From assembly GCF_002964605.1 (NCBI RefSeq), contig NZ_PQDH01000025.1, positions 1 through 47,914 of the forward strand: a stretch of 47,914 nucleotides of DNA. Direction: 5' to 3'. Position numbers and translations under genes: made by a program. The notes below the pieces were generated by a model. That model ran no database searches. It was given only the letters and a program-made list of their open reading frames with translations, and was not told where the DNA came from. Source of the DNA: Vallitalea okinawensis. Lineage in GTDB: Bacteria; Bacillota; Clostridia; Lachnospirales; PQDH01. Positions 25,713-34,675 of this stretch are shown one piece after another; the first letter of the stretch is position 1; each line of letters starts with the position of its first letter.

Positions 25713-28190
25713 ATGTCAAATAAGCCATATTATATATTTGTTGAAGATCGCTTTAATCCTATTAAAGCTAAAACTACTGAAGTAGAAAAACGAAAGAACC
25801 ATACATCTTTAATCGGTGAAGCTAGACCTGGTGAGTATTATACTTTTCAAATAAGTATTTACTCTCCGGACAACGATCTTGAGAACATTGATGCTCGACT
25901 ATTAGATCTTTCTTCCCAACAGTATCATATACCTTCACAGTTAATGTCCTGCTTTAATTTAGAAGGCTTTGATACTAATGGTGATTACTTCAAGAAGGAG
26001 ATCTCCATAGAAAAAGGTAGACAACAAGTCCTTTGGTTTGGTATCCAAATTCCTCTTGAGGCTTCTAATGGTGCATATAAAGGTACCTTACAATTACTCT
26101 CTAATGCCCAACTTATCGATACAATCCACCTTAACATCAACATAGACGGTGAACCTGTAGAAGACTTTGGAGATAGTGAACTGTGGAAACACTCTAGGCT
26201 CAGATGGCTTAATTCTACTACAGCCATCGATAGCAGTATTACAAAACCATTTACTCCAATAGGTGTTAATGATGATCAATTGAATATACTTGGTAGAAGA
26301 ATCATATTGAATACAGAAGGCTTCCCTCAATCAATAAAGAGTTTTTTCTCTGAGACCATGAATGAAATGACTGATGATAGTACTGATATCCTAAATGGTC
26401 CCATTAAGTTTAACGTGAAATTGGAAGATGAAACTTTGACTTTTAATGAGCACGGCTATAATTTTATAACAGAACAAGATTCAAAAGTCGAGTGGGTATC
26501 AACTAAGATCCATGAGCTTTTAGAATTAAGATGTAATAGTTCTCTAGAATATGATGGTTTTATGAGATATGAAATTAAGGTAACGGCTAAAGAAGATGCC
26601 TCTATACAGGATATTGTCATGGAAATTCCATTCACTAAGTACAGCTCTCGATATGCTATGGGATTAGGTTTAAAGGGAGGTCATGCACCTGATGAATTAG
26701 AATGGAAATGGAATAAAAATCATCAAGATGCCTTATGGTTAGGAAATGTTAATGCAGGTTTGCAATGTAAGTTTAAAGATGAAAATTATGATCGCCCCTT
26801 TGTTAATGTTTATTATAATCAGAGACCATTAGCCAAACCAGTCAGTTGGGCGAATGATGGTAGAGGTGGTATCCATCTAAAGAAAGATGAAACTGGATCA
26901 ATACTTCGAGCTTACAGTGGTTGTCGTGATATGAAAATAGGAGAAACATTAACCTTTGTTATGGAGTTTTTGATAACTCCATTTAAACTCATTGATTATA
27001 AAAAGCATTGGGCAACCCGCTATGATCACCCACATGAAAATGCAACTACTGATAAGGATTGGATTAATCAAGCTGTTAAAAATGGTGCCAATTATACTAA
27101 TATACATCATGGACATGAAATGCACCCTTTTATCAATTATCCCTTTATAGAGGTGGAATCACTCAAGGCTTTTATTCATGATGCCCATTCGAAGGACCTT
27201 AATGTAAAACTCTATTATACTCTAAGAGAACTGACCAACCATATCAGAGAGTTATGGGCTTTTTATAGCCTCAACGGTGAAATTTTCCCTAAACCAAATG
27301 ATAATGCCATTGAATCTTGGCAGAATAGAAAAAATCCTTGGATAGAAGATAACTTCGGTAATGAAGTCATACCAGCATGGCAGCATGTTTTTAATCATGG
27401 CAAATATAAAGGAGAGATTTGCGCCTCCATTCTAGTAAATCCTTCTTCAAGACTCAATAATTATTATATTGAGGGATTAAAATGGTTAGTTGATAACTTA
27501 GATATCAATGGTCTATATATTGATGATGTTGCTTATGATCGCCATACTATGCGAAGAGTCAGAAAAATATTAGATACAAAACCTGATAGTCTAATAGACA
27601 TGCATTCATGGAACCATATGAATAGCAGAGCTGGGTTCATCAACTGTGCATTGCTCTATATGGAGCTATTCCCATACATTGATAGTTTATGGTTTGGAGA
27701 AAGATTTGATTATGATGAATCACCTGATTATTGGTTGACTGAAATATGCGGTATCCCCTATGGATTAATGGGGCAGATGCTTCAAGATGATGGAAACCCC
27801 TATAGAGGCATGGTATACGGCATGACAAATAGATGTGGATGGGGTAAAAGAAACCCAATACCTATTTATAATTTATGGGATGGATTTGGTATTGATGGTT
27901 CAAAAATGTACGGTTATTGGGTATCCGATTGTCCAGTCAAAACCAATCACAAAGATATATTAGCAACAGCTTATGTTAAAGAAGATCAAGTACTGGTTGC
28001 GTTAGCAAGTTGGGCTGATAAGAAGACAATATGTCAACTCGAACCTGATTGGCATTCCCTTGGACTAGTTCAAGATAAAGTTACAATTACAGCTCCTGCT
28101 ATTGATGGAATGCAAGAAAAAAAAGTGTTTAAGAATGGTGATCCTCTTTCTATAGCTCCTGGTAAAGGAATGTTACTCCTGATAAAATAA
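25713..28190 (+). CDS. putative glycoside hydrolase, GH123/DUF6067-like
   Basis: The 825-residue protein starts 19 bases after the GH89 stop with GGAGG at 7 bases. An N-terminal beta-sandwich region (1-150) leads to the phrase WKHSRLRWLNST, which I associate with the DUF6067/GH123-like group. A TIM-barrel-like part (about 430-720) contains NIHHGHEMHPFINYPF, KLYYTLRELTN, the acidic pair D604-D605 in GLYIDDVAYDR, and IDMHSW. A beta domain closes the chain. GH123 acts on beta-N-acetylgalactosamine; activity of this relative is unknown. It is intracellular by absence of signal peptide. Operon partnership suggests it trims the same glycan as GH89. The family call is from memory of motifs. Confidence 0.6.
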   Translation: MSNKPYYIFVEDRFNPIKAKTTEVEKRKNHTSLIGEARPGEYYTFQISIYSPDNDLENIDARLLDLSSQQYHIPSQLMSCFNLEGFDTNGDYFKKEISIEKGRQQVLWFGIQIPLEASNGAYKGTLQLLSNAQLIDTIHLNINIDGEPVEDFGDSELWKHSRLRWLNSTTAIDSSITKPFTPIGVNDDQLNILGRRIILNTEGFPQSIKSFFSETMNEMTDDSTDILNGPIKFNVKLEDETLTFNEHGYNFITEQDSKVEWVSTKIHELLELRCNSSLEYDGFMRYEIKVTAKEDASIQDIVMEIPFTKYSSRYAMGLGLKGGHAPDELEWKWNKNHQDALWLGNVNAGLQCKFKDENYDRPFVNVYYNQRPLAKPVSWANDGRGGIHLKKDETGSILRAYSGCRDMKIGETLTFVMEFLITPFKLIDYKKHWATRYDHPHENATTDKDWINQAVKNGANYTNIHHGHEMHPFINYPFIEVESLKAFIHDAHSKDLNVKLYYTLRELTNHIRELWAFYSLNGEIFPKPNDNAIESWQNRKNPWIEDNFGNEVIPAWQHVFNHGKYKGEICASILVNPSSRLNNYYIEGLKWLVDNLDINGLYIDDVAYDRHTMRRVRKILDTKPDSLIDMHSWNHMNSRAGFINCALLYMELFPYIDSLWFGERFDYDESPDYWLTEICGIPYGLMGQMLQDDGNPYRGMVYGMTNRCGWGKRNPIPIYNLWDGFGIDGSKMYGYWVSDCPVKTNHKDILATAYVKEDQVLVALASWADKKTICQLEPDWHSLGLVQDKVTITAPAIDGMQEKKVFKNGDPLSIAPGKGMLLLIK

Positions 28191-28232
28191 CAAGAATAAG
28201 GTAGTTGACTAAATCAACTACCTTATTCTTGT
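28190..28232. terminator. strong bidirectional terminator
   Basis: Perfect 19-base stem (28190-28208 with 28214-28232) and a five-base loop, separating the GH89 operon from the convergent importer operon. Confidence 0.9.
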
Positions 28233-28266
28233 TTATACATATAATTTATTATGGGTAATTGGGATA

Positions 28267-29883
28267 CTAATTTTGATTTGCCATCCACTCTCTTTGAATG
28301 GCATCTTGAACTTCCTGTCCACCGTTTTCTAAGAAGATTGGTATAAATTCATCATAATATTCAATAGGTTGTTCACCTGTGATAATGGCAATAACCGCTT
28401 CTTCACCCATTCTTCTCAAGTCAGACTTATACTGGCTGTATTCTTCAGTTGGTGATACTAAAACTTTATTATACGGATTCTTAGGAGATACTAAATCACC
28501 AAAGGCATACTTATCAGCATAAAGATCTAATTCATATTTAGGATCTGTTAATTCAAAAACGATCCCCTCTTCCGTAGGCGCAAAACCATCAAGTAAGGTT
28601 TGCGCTTTACCATTTTCATCGTATTCAAATGTTAAACCTTCAATACCATGATGTATCAATTCAAACATTTCGGGGTCCTCATCGTTACCAACAAAGCTTT
28701 GCTCCCACATTTGTAGTATTTTCTCTACTTTTCTTGGATCTTCAGTACATTTTGTAGTGAATAATAATGCATTATTAAGGTACCCTGAAGTACTTGTTCC
28801 TGAAAGACCCTCTGGTCCTACTGGAGGAGTACCAAAGACATATTCACCATCTGGATTATTAACACCAAAAGTTACGACATTCTCTGCATCTTCATCATCA
28901 TTCTCTGGATCATCCCACCAATGATAAAAGAAAGATCTTGACGTTAAACCTATTCTTGAATTTTGGAATGCTTCTGAAACAGCCCAATAACCTGATGTAT
29001 CTTCACTAGTAACAAATTCTGGATCAATAATTTCTTTCTCATACCAATCTGCCATGGTCGCTAATGCTTCTCTCATACCAGGTTGAGTAATTGAAAATAC
29101 AGGTAACTCTTCTTCATTAAGCATGATTCCAGTACCAGCATATTTGGGTTTACTCATATTTCCGATACCAAAAGCACCGTAAATCATACATTGAGCATAA
29201 TCTGACATACCATAAGTATCCTTCTCACCATTTTGGTCTGGATCATTATGTCTGAATTTATAAAGAGCATCTTCAAATTCTTCTAATGTCTCTGGAACCT
29301 TATCGTAACCTATATTATCAAGCCAATCTTTTCTCCATACAACGACTTGACCATATGTACCATTGAGACTCATCATAGGCATACCGTAGTTAACACCCTT
29401 ATACTTTGCAGCTTGCCATACAGCACCATCAGGTGAGTATTCATTATACGTTGCCGTTAATGTTGGACATGTATCAAAAATGGTTTCAAGAGGTAATTCA
29501 CCTAATATACCTTGCTTTTGATAATTTGGAATGTCCTTTATATTCACCTTAAAAACATCTGGCATATCACCTGCTGCTAAACGGATGCTAAATGCTTCAT
29601 CAAAGTTCTCTTGAGGCATTTGCCAAATATCAAAATCAACATTTAGTTTTTCTTCTAGCCTTAGTATTGTAGGAGCATCTTGCTTGGGTTGTGCATTAGC
29701 ATTATACCCCATCCATTCAATAACAATTGGCTCTTCTTCCTTTTCAGCTACAGCTGAATCACCATCTTTTTTTTCTGATTGCTGATTGTCTTTTGTATTA
29801 ACTTGTTCATCATTATCACTACACCCAGCTAATGATGTAAACAATAACACTACCAACATCATAGATATAACTCGTTTTAACAT
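28267..29883 (-). CDS. extracellular solute-binding lipoprotein (CUT1 sugar importer)
   Basis: The 538-residue protein has a lipoprotein signal: hydrophobic segment to residue 20 and lipobox LAGC with C21. A polar Asp/Glu/Lys-rich linker follows, then a family 1 solute-binding fold typical of large LplA/YtcQ-type proteins (TILRLEEKLNVDFDIWQMP, RLAAGDMPDVFKVN, ALYKFRHNDPDQNG, VVVWRKDWLDNIGY). It captures oligosaccharides on the outer face and delivers them to the two permeases encoded upstream in the same operon (88-base gap). The sugar cannot be deduced; uronate- or GlcNAc-containing oligosaccharides fit the neighbours. Confidence 0.93.
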   Translation of the reverse strand: MLKRVISMMLVVLLFTSLAGCSDNDEQVNTKDNQQSEKKDGDSAVAEKEEEPIVIEWMGYNANAQPKQDAPTILRLEEKLNVDFDIWQMPQENFDEAFSIRLAAGDMPDVFKVNIKDIPNYQKQGILGELPLETIFDTCPTLTATYNEYSPDGAVWQAAKYKGVNYGMPMMSLNGTYGQVVVWRKDWLDNIGYDKVPETLEEFEDALYKFRHNDPDQNGEKDTYGMSDYAQCMIYGAFGIGNMSKPKYAGTGIMLNEEELPVFSITQPGMREALATMADWYEKEIIDPEFVTSEDTSGYWAVSEAFQNSRIGLTSRSFFYHWWDDPENDDEDAENVVTFGVNNPDGEYVFGTPPVGPEGLSGTSTSGYLNNALLFTTKCTEDPRKVEKILQMWEQSFVGNDEDPEMFELIHHGIEGLTFEYDENGKAQTLLDGFAPTEEGIVFELTDPKYELDLYADKYAFGDLVSPKNPYNKVLVSPTEEYSQYKSDLRRMGEEAVIAIITGEQPIEYYDEFIPIFLENGGQEVQDAIQREWMANQN

Positions 29884-29971
29884 AATAAACCTCCTTAATT
29901 ATTGACTCGTTTATCCTCTTGTCTAATTATATATTAAGATAGTAGTGATTTACTATCCCAATAACTATTTC

Positions 29972-30847
29972 TTATCCCTTAAGGGAACCAACCATTACCC
30001 CTTTAACAAAATATTTTTGTATAAAGGGATACACGCAAATTATTGGAAGCGTGGCTACAACTAAGGCAGCCATTTTCATAGTCTCTGAATTAACTGCCGC
30101 TGCCTCAGCCAATGTTTCTCCTACTTCATCTACTTGCCCTTCACTTAAGATTAATCGTAAAACATATTGCAATACTTGTTTATCTCTATCTTGAATATAG
30201 ATCATGCTATGGAACCAACTATTCCAATGATGTACACCATACCATAAGGATACTGTAGCTATAATGGGTTTTGACAAAGGTAGTATGATCTTAAATAGTA
30301 TCGTGTAGTCATGAGCTCCATCGATCCTAGCAGATTCTTCTAAGCTTTCTGGTAAGCTCATAAAATAATTCCTCATTATAATCATGTTATAGGCACTGAT
30401 TAAACCAGGCAAAATTAATGCAGTCAAGCTGTTAAGCATACCTAAATTTTTAACCAGCATATAAGAAGGAATAAGACCTCCTGAAAAGTACATCGTAAAA
30501 ACAATCAAACCCGTCCACATGTTTCTGTAGGGTAAGTATCTTTTAGATAATGGATAAGCTCCTAATACTGAGAATAAGACATTCAATATTGTGCCTACAA
30601 CTGTAACAAAAATCGTATTCATGTAACCTGACCATATTAACTCATCTGAAAATACCTTTTTGTATCCCTCCAAAGTTATTTCTGTTGGAAACAGTTTTAA
30701 GCCATAACTATTGATAACATGAGTAGGACTGAAAGAAATCGTAATTACCTGCATAAAAGGTATAATAATTGTTATGGACAAAATAATTAAAAATAAATAG
30801 CAAAATAAGTCTACTAGTAAATCATCTTTTGATCTTTTATATAGCAA
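29972..30847 (-). CDS. sugar ABC transporter permease, LplC/YtcP type
   Basis: This 291-residue inner membrane protein has six hydrophobic helices and the cytoplasmic EAA loop (ESARIDGAHDYTILFKIILPLSKP) that docks on the ATPase. The extended C-terminus QKYFVKGVMVGSLKG is characteristic of LplC-type permeases. The start is a TTG at 30847, supported by GGGAG 8 bases upstream; the gene begins 18 bases after the first permease stop. It partners with the LplB-type permease. Confidence 0.92.
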   Translation of the reverse strand: MLYKRSKDDLLVDLFCYLFLIILSITIIIPFMQVITISFSPTHVINSYGLKLFPTEITLEGYKKVFSDELIWSGYMNTIFVTVVGTILNVLFSVLGAYPLSKRYLPYRNMWTGLIVFTMYFSGGLIPSYMLVKNLGMLNSLTALILPGLISAYNMIIMRNYFMSLPESLEESARIDGAHDYTILFKIILPLSKPIIATVSLWYGVHHWNSWFHSMIYIQDRDKQVLQYVLRLILSEGQVDEVGETLAEAAAVNSETMKMAALVVATLPIICVYPFIQKYFVKGVMVGSLKG

Positions 30848-30865
30848 ATCATCATCTCCCTTCTT

Positions 30866-31828
30866 CTACCATAATGCGTATTCTGTAGTTCGTTTAGCAA
30901 TATAGTTCGTTATAAGTACCATTGAGAAGGAGATAACATTTTTGAATAACCCTACTGCTGTTGCATAACTATATTGCATATTTTTCAAACCCTGTTCATA
31001 TGTATAAGTCTCAATTACATCTCCAACCCTTAATACTCTTGGATTAAGGAAGTTATAGATTTGTTGAAAATTATCATCAATTATTTTACCGCTAGAAAAG
31101 ATCAACATAATGACGATAACTGGAACAATGGCCGGAATGGTGATGTTCCATATTTTTCTCAAACGACTGGCACCATCAATTTCTGCCACTTCATATAACT
31201 GAGGATCGATTCCACTAATGGCTGCTAAATAGATAATAGACCCCCATCCAATCCCTTTCCATACACTTGTTCCAACTAAGATGGTTCTAAACCAAGCTGG
31301 CTCAGTAACGAAGTAAATTGGCTCAAAGCCTAAAGAGGTTATGATGAAATTAACAAAGCCTCTTGATGGTGATAAAAATTCAATAAATACTCCTGCTACT
31401 ATAACCCAGGATAGAAAGTGAGGTAAATAGGATATGGTTTGAGTTATCTTTTTAAATTTCTTATTACGAATTTCGTTTAGAATGATAGCAAGAATAATGG
31501 GTGCTGGAAACCCCCAAAACATACCATATAAACTAATGAGAATAGTATTTTTTAAAACTGGCATAAAGTATAATCCATTGAAAAGAGTATCGAAATGTTT
31601 TAATCCTACCCATTCGCTTGCTGCTAATCCTTTCACAGGGTAATAATCTTTAAAAGCCATTATAATGCCGTACATTGGACCATATTTGAATATGAAAAAA
31701 TATAAAATGACTGGTATTAACATGGATAGAAGCATCCGGTGCTTATACATTAATTTAAGCGTAGGATGTTCTTTCTTTATTAAGCTCTTTTTATTTCTGG
31801 CTTGTTTTATATTAGCCATTTGATTCAT
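30866..31828 (-). CDS. sugar ABC transporter permease, LplB/YteP type
   Basis: The permease has about 320 residues with a charged N-terminus (NKKSLIKKEHPTLKLMYKHR), six hydrophobic helices and the EAA loop YEVAEIDGASRLRKIWNITIPAIVP. The KYGPMYGIIMAFKDY block is typical for LplB-type proteins. The ATG at 31828 follows AAAGG by 8 bases; an ATG at 31819 is also possible. It is the first gene of the importer operon, downstream of a membrane-bound AraC-type regulator on the same strand. No ATP-binding gene lies in the operon, so a shared MsmX-like ATPase encoded elsewhere is expected. Confidence 0.92.
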   Translation of the reverse strand: MNQMANIKQARNKKSLIKKEHPTLKLMYKHRMLLSMLIPVILYFFIFKYGPMYGIIMAFKDYYPVKGLAASEWVGLKHFDTLFNGLYFMPVLKNTILISLYGMFWGFPAPIILAIILNEIRNKKFKKITQTISYLPHFLSWVIVAGVFIEFLSPSRGFVNFIITSLGFEPIYFVTEPAWFRTILVGTSVWKGIGWGSIIYLAAISGIDPQLYEVAEIDGASRLRKIWNITIPAIVPVIVIMLIFSSGKIIDDNFQQIYNFLNPRVLRVGDVIETYTYEQGLKNMQYSYATAVGLFKNVISFSMVLITNYIAKRTTEYALW

Positions 31829-31921
31829 CACCTTAACCTTTCTAGAAAATCACTGTACAGTTTCAAGATAAGCACAGTTTTAAAGTACCACAAAAGTATC
31901 AATCGGGGTAGATAGTAGTTT

Positions 31922-31935
31922 TTGATAACTATCAA
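31922..31935. promoter_or_regulatory. operator-like palindrome upstream of the importer operon
   Basis: TTGATA-AC-TATCAA has six-base arms in the 240-base gap before the permease genes. The shorter palindrome ACTGTACAGT lies near 31852-31861. No convincing sigma-A promoter is visible in the gap, which fits activator dependence. The binding protein is unknown. Confidence 0.35.
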
Positions 31936-32021
31936 TTATTTGATTAGCCCAGTGTTTTCAAGGCATTAAGGTATTATAATTTTTGTATTTATCAATGATT
32001 TGCTGTCTACTTATTGCAATC

Positions 32022-32063
32022 AAAAAAGCAGTGTTTCAGTCATCATGAATGAAACGCTGCTTT
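32022..32063 (-). terminator. terminator after the YesN-like regulator
   Basis: Minus-strand stem AAAGCAGCGTTTCA/TGAAACACTGCTTT (one mismatch, 32050-32063 with 32025-32038) followed by TTTTTTG. Confidence 0.8.
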
Positions 32064-32069
32064 GAATAC

Positions 32070-34328
32070 TTAATCTTTTTTACTCATCTTTATTTGATAT
32101 TGTTTTGGTGTCATCCCATATGCTTGTTTAAAGAGCCTGATAAAATAGTGGGTGGAGCTATAACCTAATTTCTTGGAGATATCCCCCATAGTATATTCAC
32201 CACCTGTAACTAAATCAATGGCCCTTTCTAACTTAACTTCTTTGACGTAAGTTGAAAAGGTTTTTCCCGTCATCTGTTTAAATGTTCTACTCAAAGTATC
32301 GTATCGCATATGAAGCTGGTCTGCCACCAAATCTAAGGAAATATCATTATAAATATTGTTATCAACAATATTCTTAATATCCCTAAGTAATACTTCTGCC
32401 TCATCAGCTTTTTGTTCTTTAATCTTCTGAAATAGAAACTCAATGACTTCATTTAGCCATGTACTATAAGTCATAATTGACTCCATGTGCTTGTAATACT
32501 CTCTTAAATCATAACCAAATAGCTGATCTGTGTTCAATCCTATTTCATTAAAGCTTCGTCGAATGGATGAAGCTACATCTTGTAAAGTATTCATACAATA
32601 TTCAATGCTATAATTACCTACTATCAGAGATTCTATAAGCCCATTAATCGTTAGGAGGATAGAAGCATGATTAGATGAACGGATATAATCCTCCATTTTC
32701 TTAATAACTTGATGACTACTCCCGCTGGTTTTATATTGGTCAAATTCCTCATTTGTATAAACAATCATATGTTGACTTGGTTTAATAAAAGAATACTTCA
32801 AAGCTTCGTTAGCCGAATGATAAGATTCTTTTATCTTACCATCAAGAAGAGGATAGAATTTTCCGATTGCTATAACAAAATTTTCTTGTTTGATACAGGA
32901 ACTCATAACTCGTTGTATGTATGAATAAATATCTTTTATTTCATAACTTTCATCATAATTAACTATTGCTGATATTCTATTATCTTCAACTATCGAATAA
33001 ATATTGAACTTGTTCTGTGTTTGAAATCTTTCTAATAATGTATACTCCAAAGCTAATAATTTATTATACTCTTCATTCCAGGTTATTTTGATAATAAAGG
33101 TAAGTACATGAGTTTTATTTAATTCAATTCCTGCTTCTTTGTATGAATGTTTTGATTTTACATCAATTCCTCCCCGTAGCATTCGATGTATGGTGCTGTG
33201 GAAAATGGCTGGTTGATTAACCTCAATTTTATGATGTAGATCTTCCATTTCATCGACTAAATAAGTAAGCTTATTCGTAAGCAAACTATATTCATCCTTC
33301 TCCTCTTGCTCTTCTTTTTTATAAGGTATGTTTCTAATGACACTAAAAACCTTTTCCATAGGGCTGTAAAGTTTGTTGTTAGCAACGATAACAAAACCCA
33401 TACCAAAAATAACAAAAAAAGCTGGTACAAGTAAAGATAAATACATGTAAGCCGAAAGGGCGTAAAATCCTTCTACTGGTATCAGTGATACATAGTACCA
33501 ACTCGTATATTGGGACTTTACTTTTGCTACAATGTATTTGTTATTATCTTTTTCATAAATGAATTGGGATTCATCTAACTCATGACTATCTGCATCATTA
33601 AGTACATTAATAATAAGTTGGTTGTATTCTAAATCCTCGCTAGTACTTGTTATCAATTGTCCTTCTTGATCAACGACACCTAATATTTTTGTTTTATCTT
33701 CTGATTTCAAACTTGTCAGCAATTTCTTCAACGCCAGCGAATCCACATGTATGGCAATCATTGTTTCATAATATTCATATGCTAATGGTAGTTTATAGAT
33801 ATAAGTAATTACTTCAGTATTCAAAAAAGTATTATGGTTGGTTGGTATAAATAATGCCCTTCTATTTGTATCTTTATACCTTTGGAACCAATACGGAATG
33901 TCTTCCTTTCGCGTAGCTGGATCTACTAAATTCTTAATTGTTCCATTAATAAATAATAATTGATTAAGCTCATAATAAATATCTAAACCAATGATATAAT
34001 CGTTCAACTGGATGATTCCATTAACTTTTTTATTGACATTCAACACATCTAACCCATGACTCTCCATCTCTTTTACCATAGGTTTCCTTAATGCTTCATT
34101 ATGCTCATTATCAGAAAAATATAAATTAGGTAAACTGAGGATTGGCTCTAGAACTCGATTGTCAACGACAGATCCAATTTGTTTCGTGATTTGTAAATTA
34201 TTCTTTTCAATATGCCTTTTATATTCCTTAACTGAAAAATAATAAACTAATCCATAAACAATTGAAATAAAACAAAATATGATAATTGTATTAGTTACAA
34301 TAAGTTTATGTTTATACTTTCCCTTCAC
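32070..34328 (-). CDS. membrane-bound AraC-family regulator, YesN-like with extracellular sensor
   Basis: The 752-residue protein has membrane helices at about 9-30 and 288-312 enclosing an extracellular sensor of about 255 residues. A cytoplasmic linker follows and a C-terminal AraC helix-turn-helix pair (about 650-748: LDLVADQLHMRYDTLSRTFKQMTGKTFSTYV and GDISKKLGYSSTHYFIRLFKQAYGMTPKQYQ). Such one-component transmembrane regulators sense a sugar or binding protein outside and switch on the adjacent importer, whose genes follow on the same strand. The start codon is GTG at 34328 with GGAG 8 bases upstream; the purine site contains a run of eight Gs. Confidence 0.9.
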   Translation of the reverse strand: MKGKYKHKLIVTNTIIIFCFISIVYGLVYYFSVKEYKRHIEKNNLQITKQIGSVVDNRVLEPILSLPNLYFSDNEHNEALRKPMVKEMESHGLDVLNVNKKVNGIIQLNDYIIGLDIYYELNQLLFINGTIKNLVDPATRKEDIPYWFQRYKDTNRRALFIPTNHNTFLNTEVITYIYKLPLAYEYYETMIAIHVDSLALKKLLTSLKSEDKTKILGVVDQEGQLITSTSEDLEYNQLIINVLNDADSHELDESQFIYEKDNNKYIVAKVKSQYTSWYYVSLIPVEGFYALSAYMYLSLLVPAFFVIFGMGFVIVANNKLYSPMEKVFSVIRNIPYKKEEQEEKDEYSLLTNKLTYLVDEMEDLHHKIEVNQPAIFHSTIHRMLRGGIDVKSKHSYKEAGIELNKTHVLTFIIKITWNEEYNKLLALEYTLLERFQTQNKFNIYSIVEDNRISAIVNYDESYEIKDIYSYIQRVMSSCIKQENFVIAIGKFYPLLDGKIKESYHSANEALKYSFIKPSQHMIVYTNEEFDQYKTSGSSHQVIKKMEDYIRSSNHASILLTINGLIESLIVGNYSIEYCMNTLQDVASSIRRSFNEIGLNTDQLFGYDLREYYKHMESIMTYSTWLNEVIEFLFQKIKEQKADEAEVLLRDIKNIVDNNIYNDISLDLVADQLHMRYDTLSRTFKQMTGKTFSTYVKEVKLERAIDLVTGGEYTMGDISKKLGYSSTHYFIRLFKQAYGMTPKQYQIKMSKKD

Positions 34329-34672
34329 TTATATCACTCCCCCCCCTAAAAAAGTTCCAACTTTATCGTACATGATTAGACAAAAATTTTCAAATTTAGT
34401 GGTAGCTTCGTACTTATATTATCATTATATAAGATGACGTTAAAGTAATGGAATGATATTAACGTATAATGACATGATACAAACCCCTAATAAATTTTAG
34501 TGGGGGTATATGCAACCCATAATTAAAAGTATAAAGATTGGATTTAGAGGATAGAGTTTGTTTCTAATAAATACTTGACACTTTATTTCATTTTCGCTAT
34601 ATTAACCATAATGAACCTGTAACGGTCTGTCTAATATCTATATATAAAACGACTACTAAAAAACTGGAGGTC
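34329..34672. other. intergenic region between divergent regulators
   Basis: This 344-base gap holds the C8 tract (34339-34346, G8 in the mRNA of the minus-strand gene), ACGTTAA/TTAACGT arms near 34437-34466, and a strong plus-strand promoter at 34575-34603. No coding potential or RNA gene was seen. A minus-strand TATAAT occurs near 34426, without a good -35. Confidence 0.55.
34575..34603 (+). promoter_or_regulatory. promoter of the AraC-type gene at 34676
   Basis: TTGACA (34575-34580), exactly 17 bases, TATATT (34598-34603), about 70 bases before the start codon. Near-consensus. Confidence 0.75.
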
Positions 34673-34675
34673 ATG

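Noticed and set aside
33403-33412. Poly-A/T runs inside the YesN-like gene as frameshift sites
   Set aside because: The frame is intact through them and such runs are common at this base composition.
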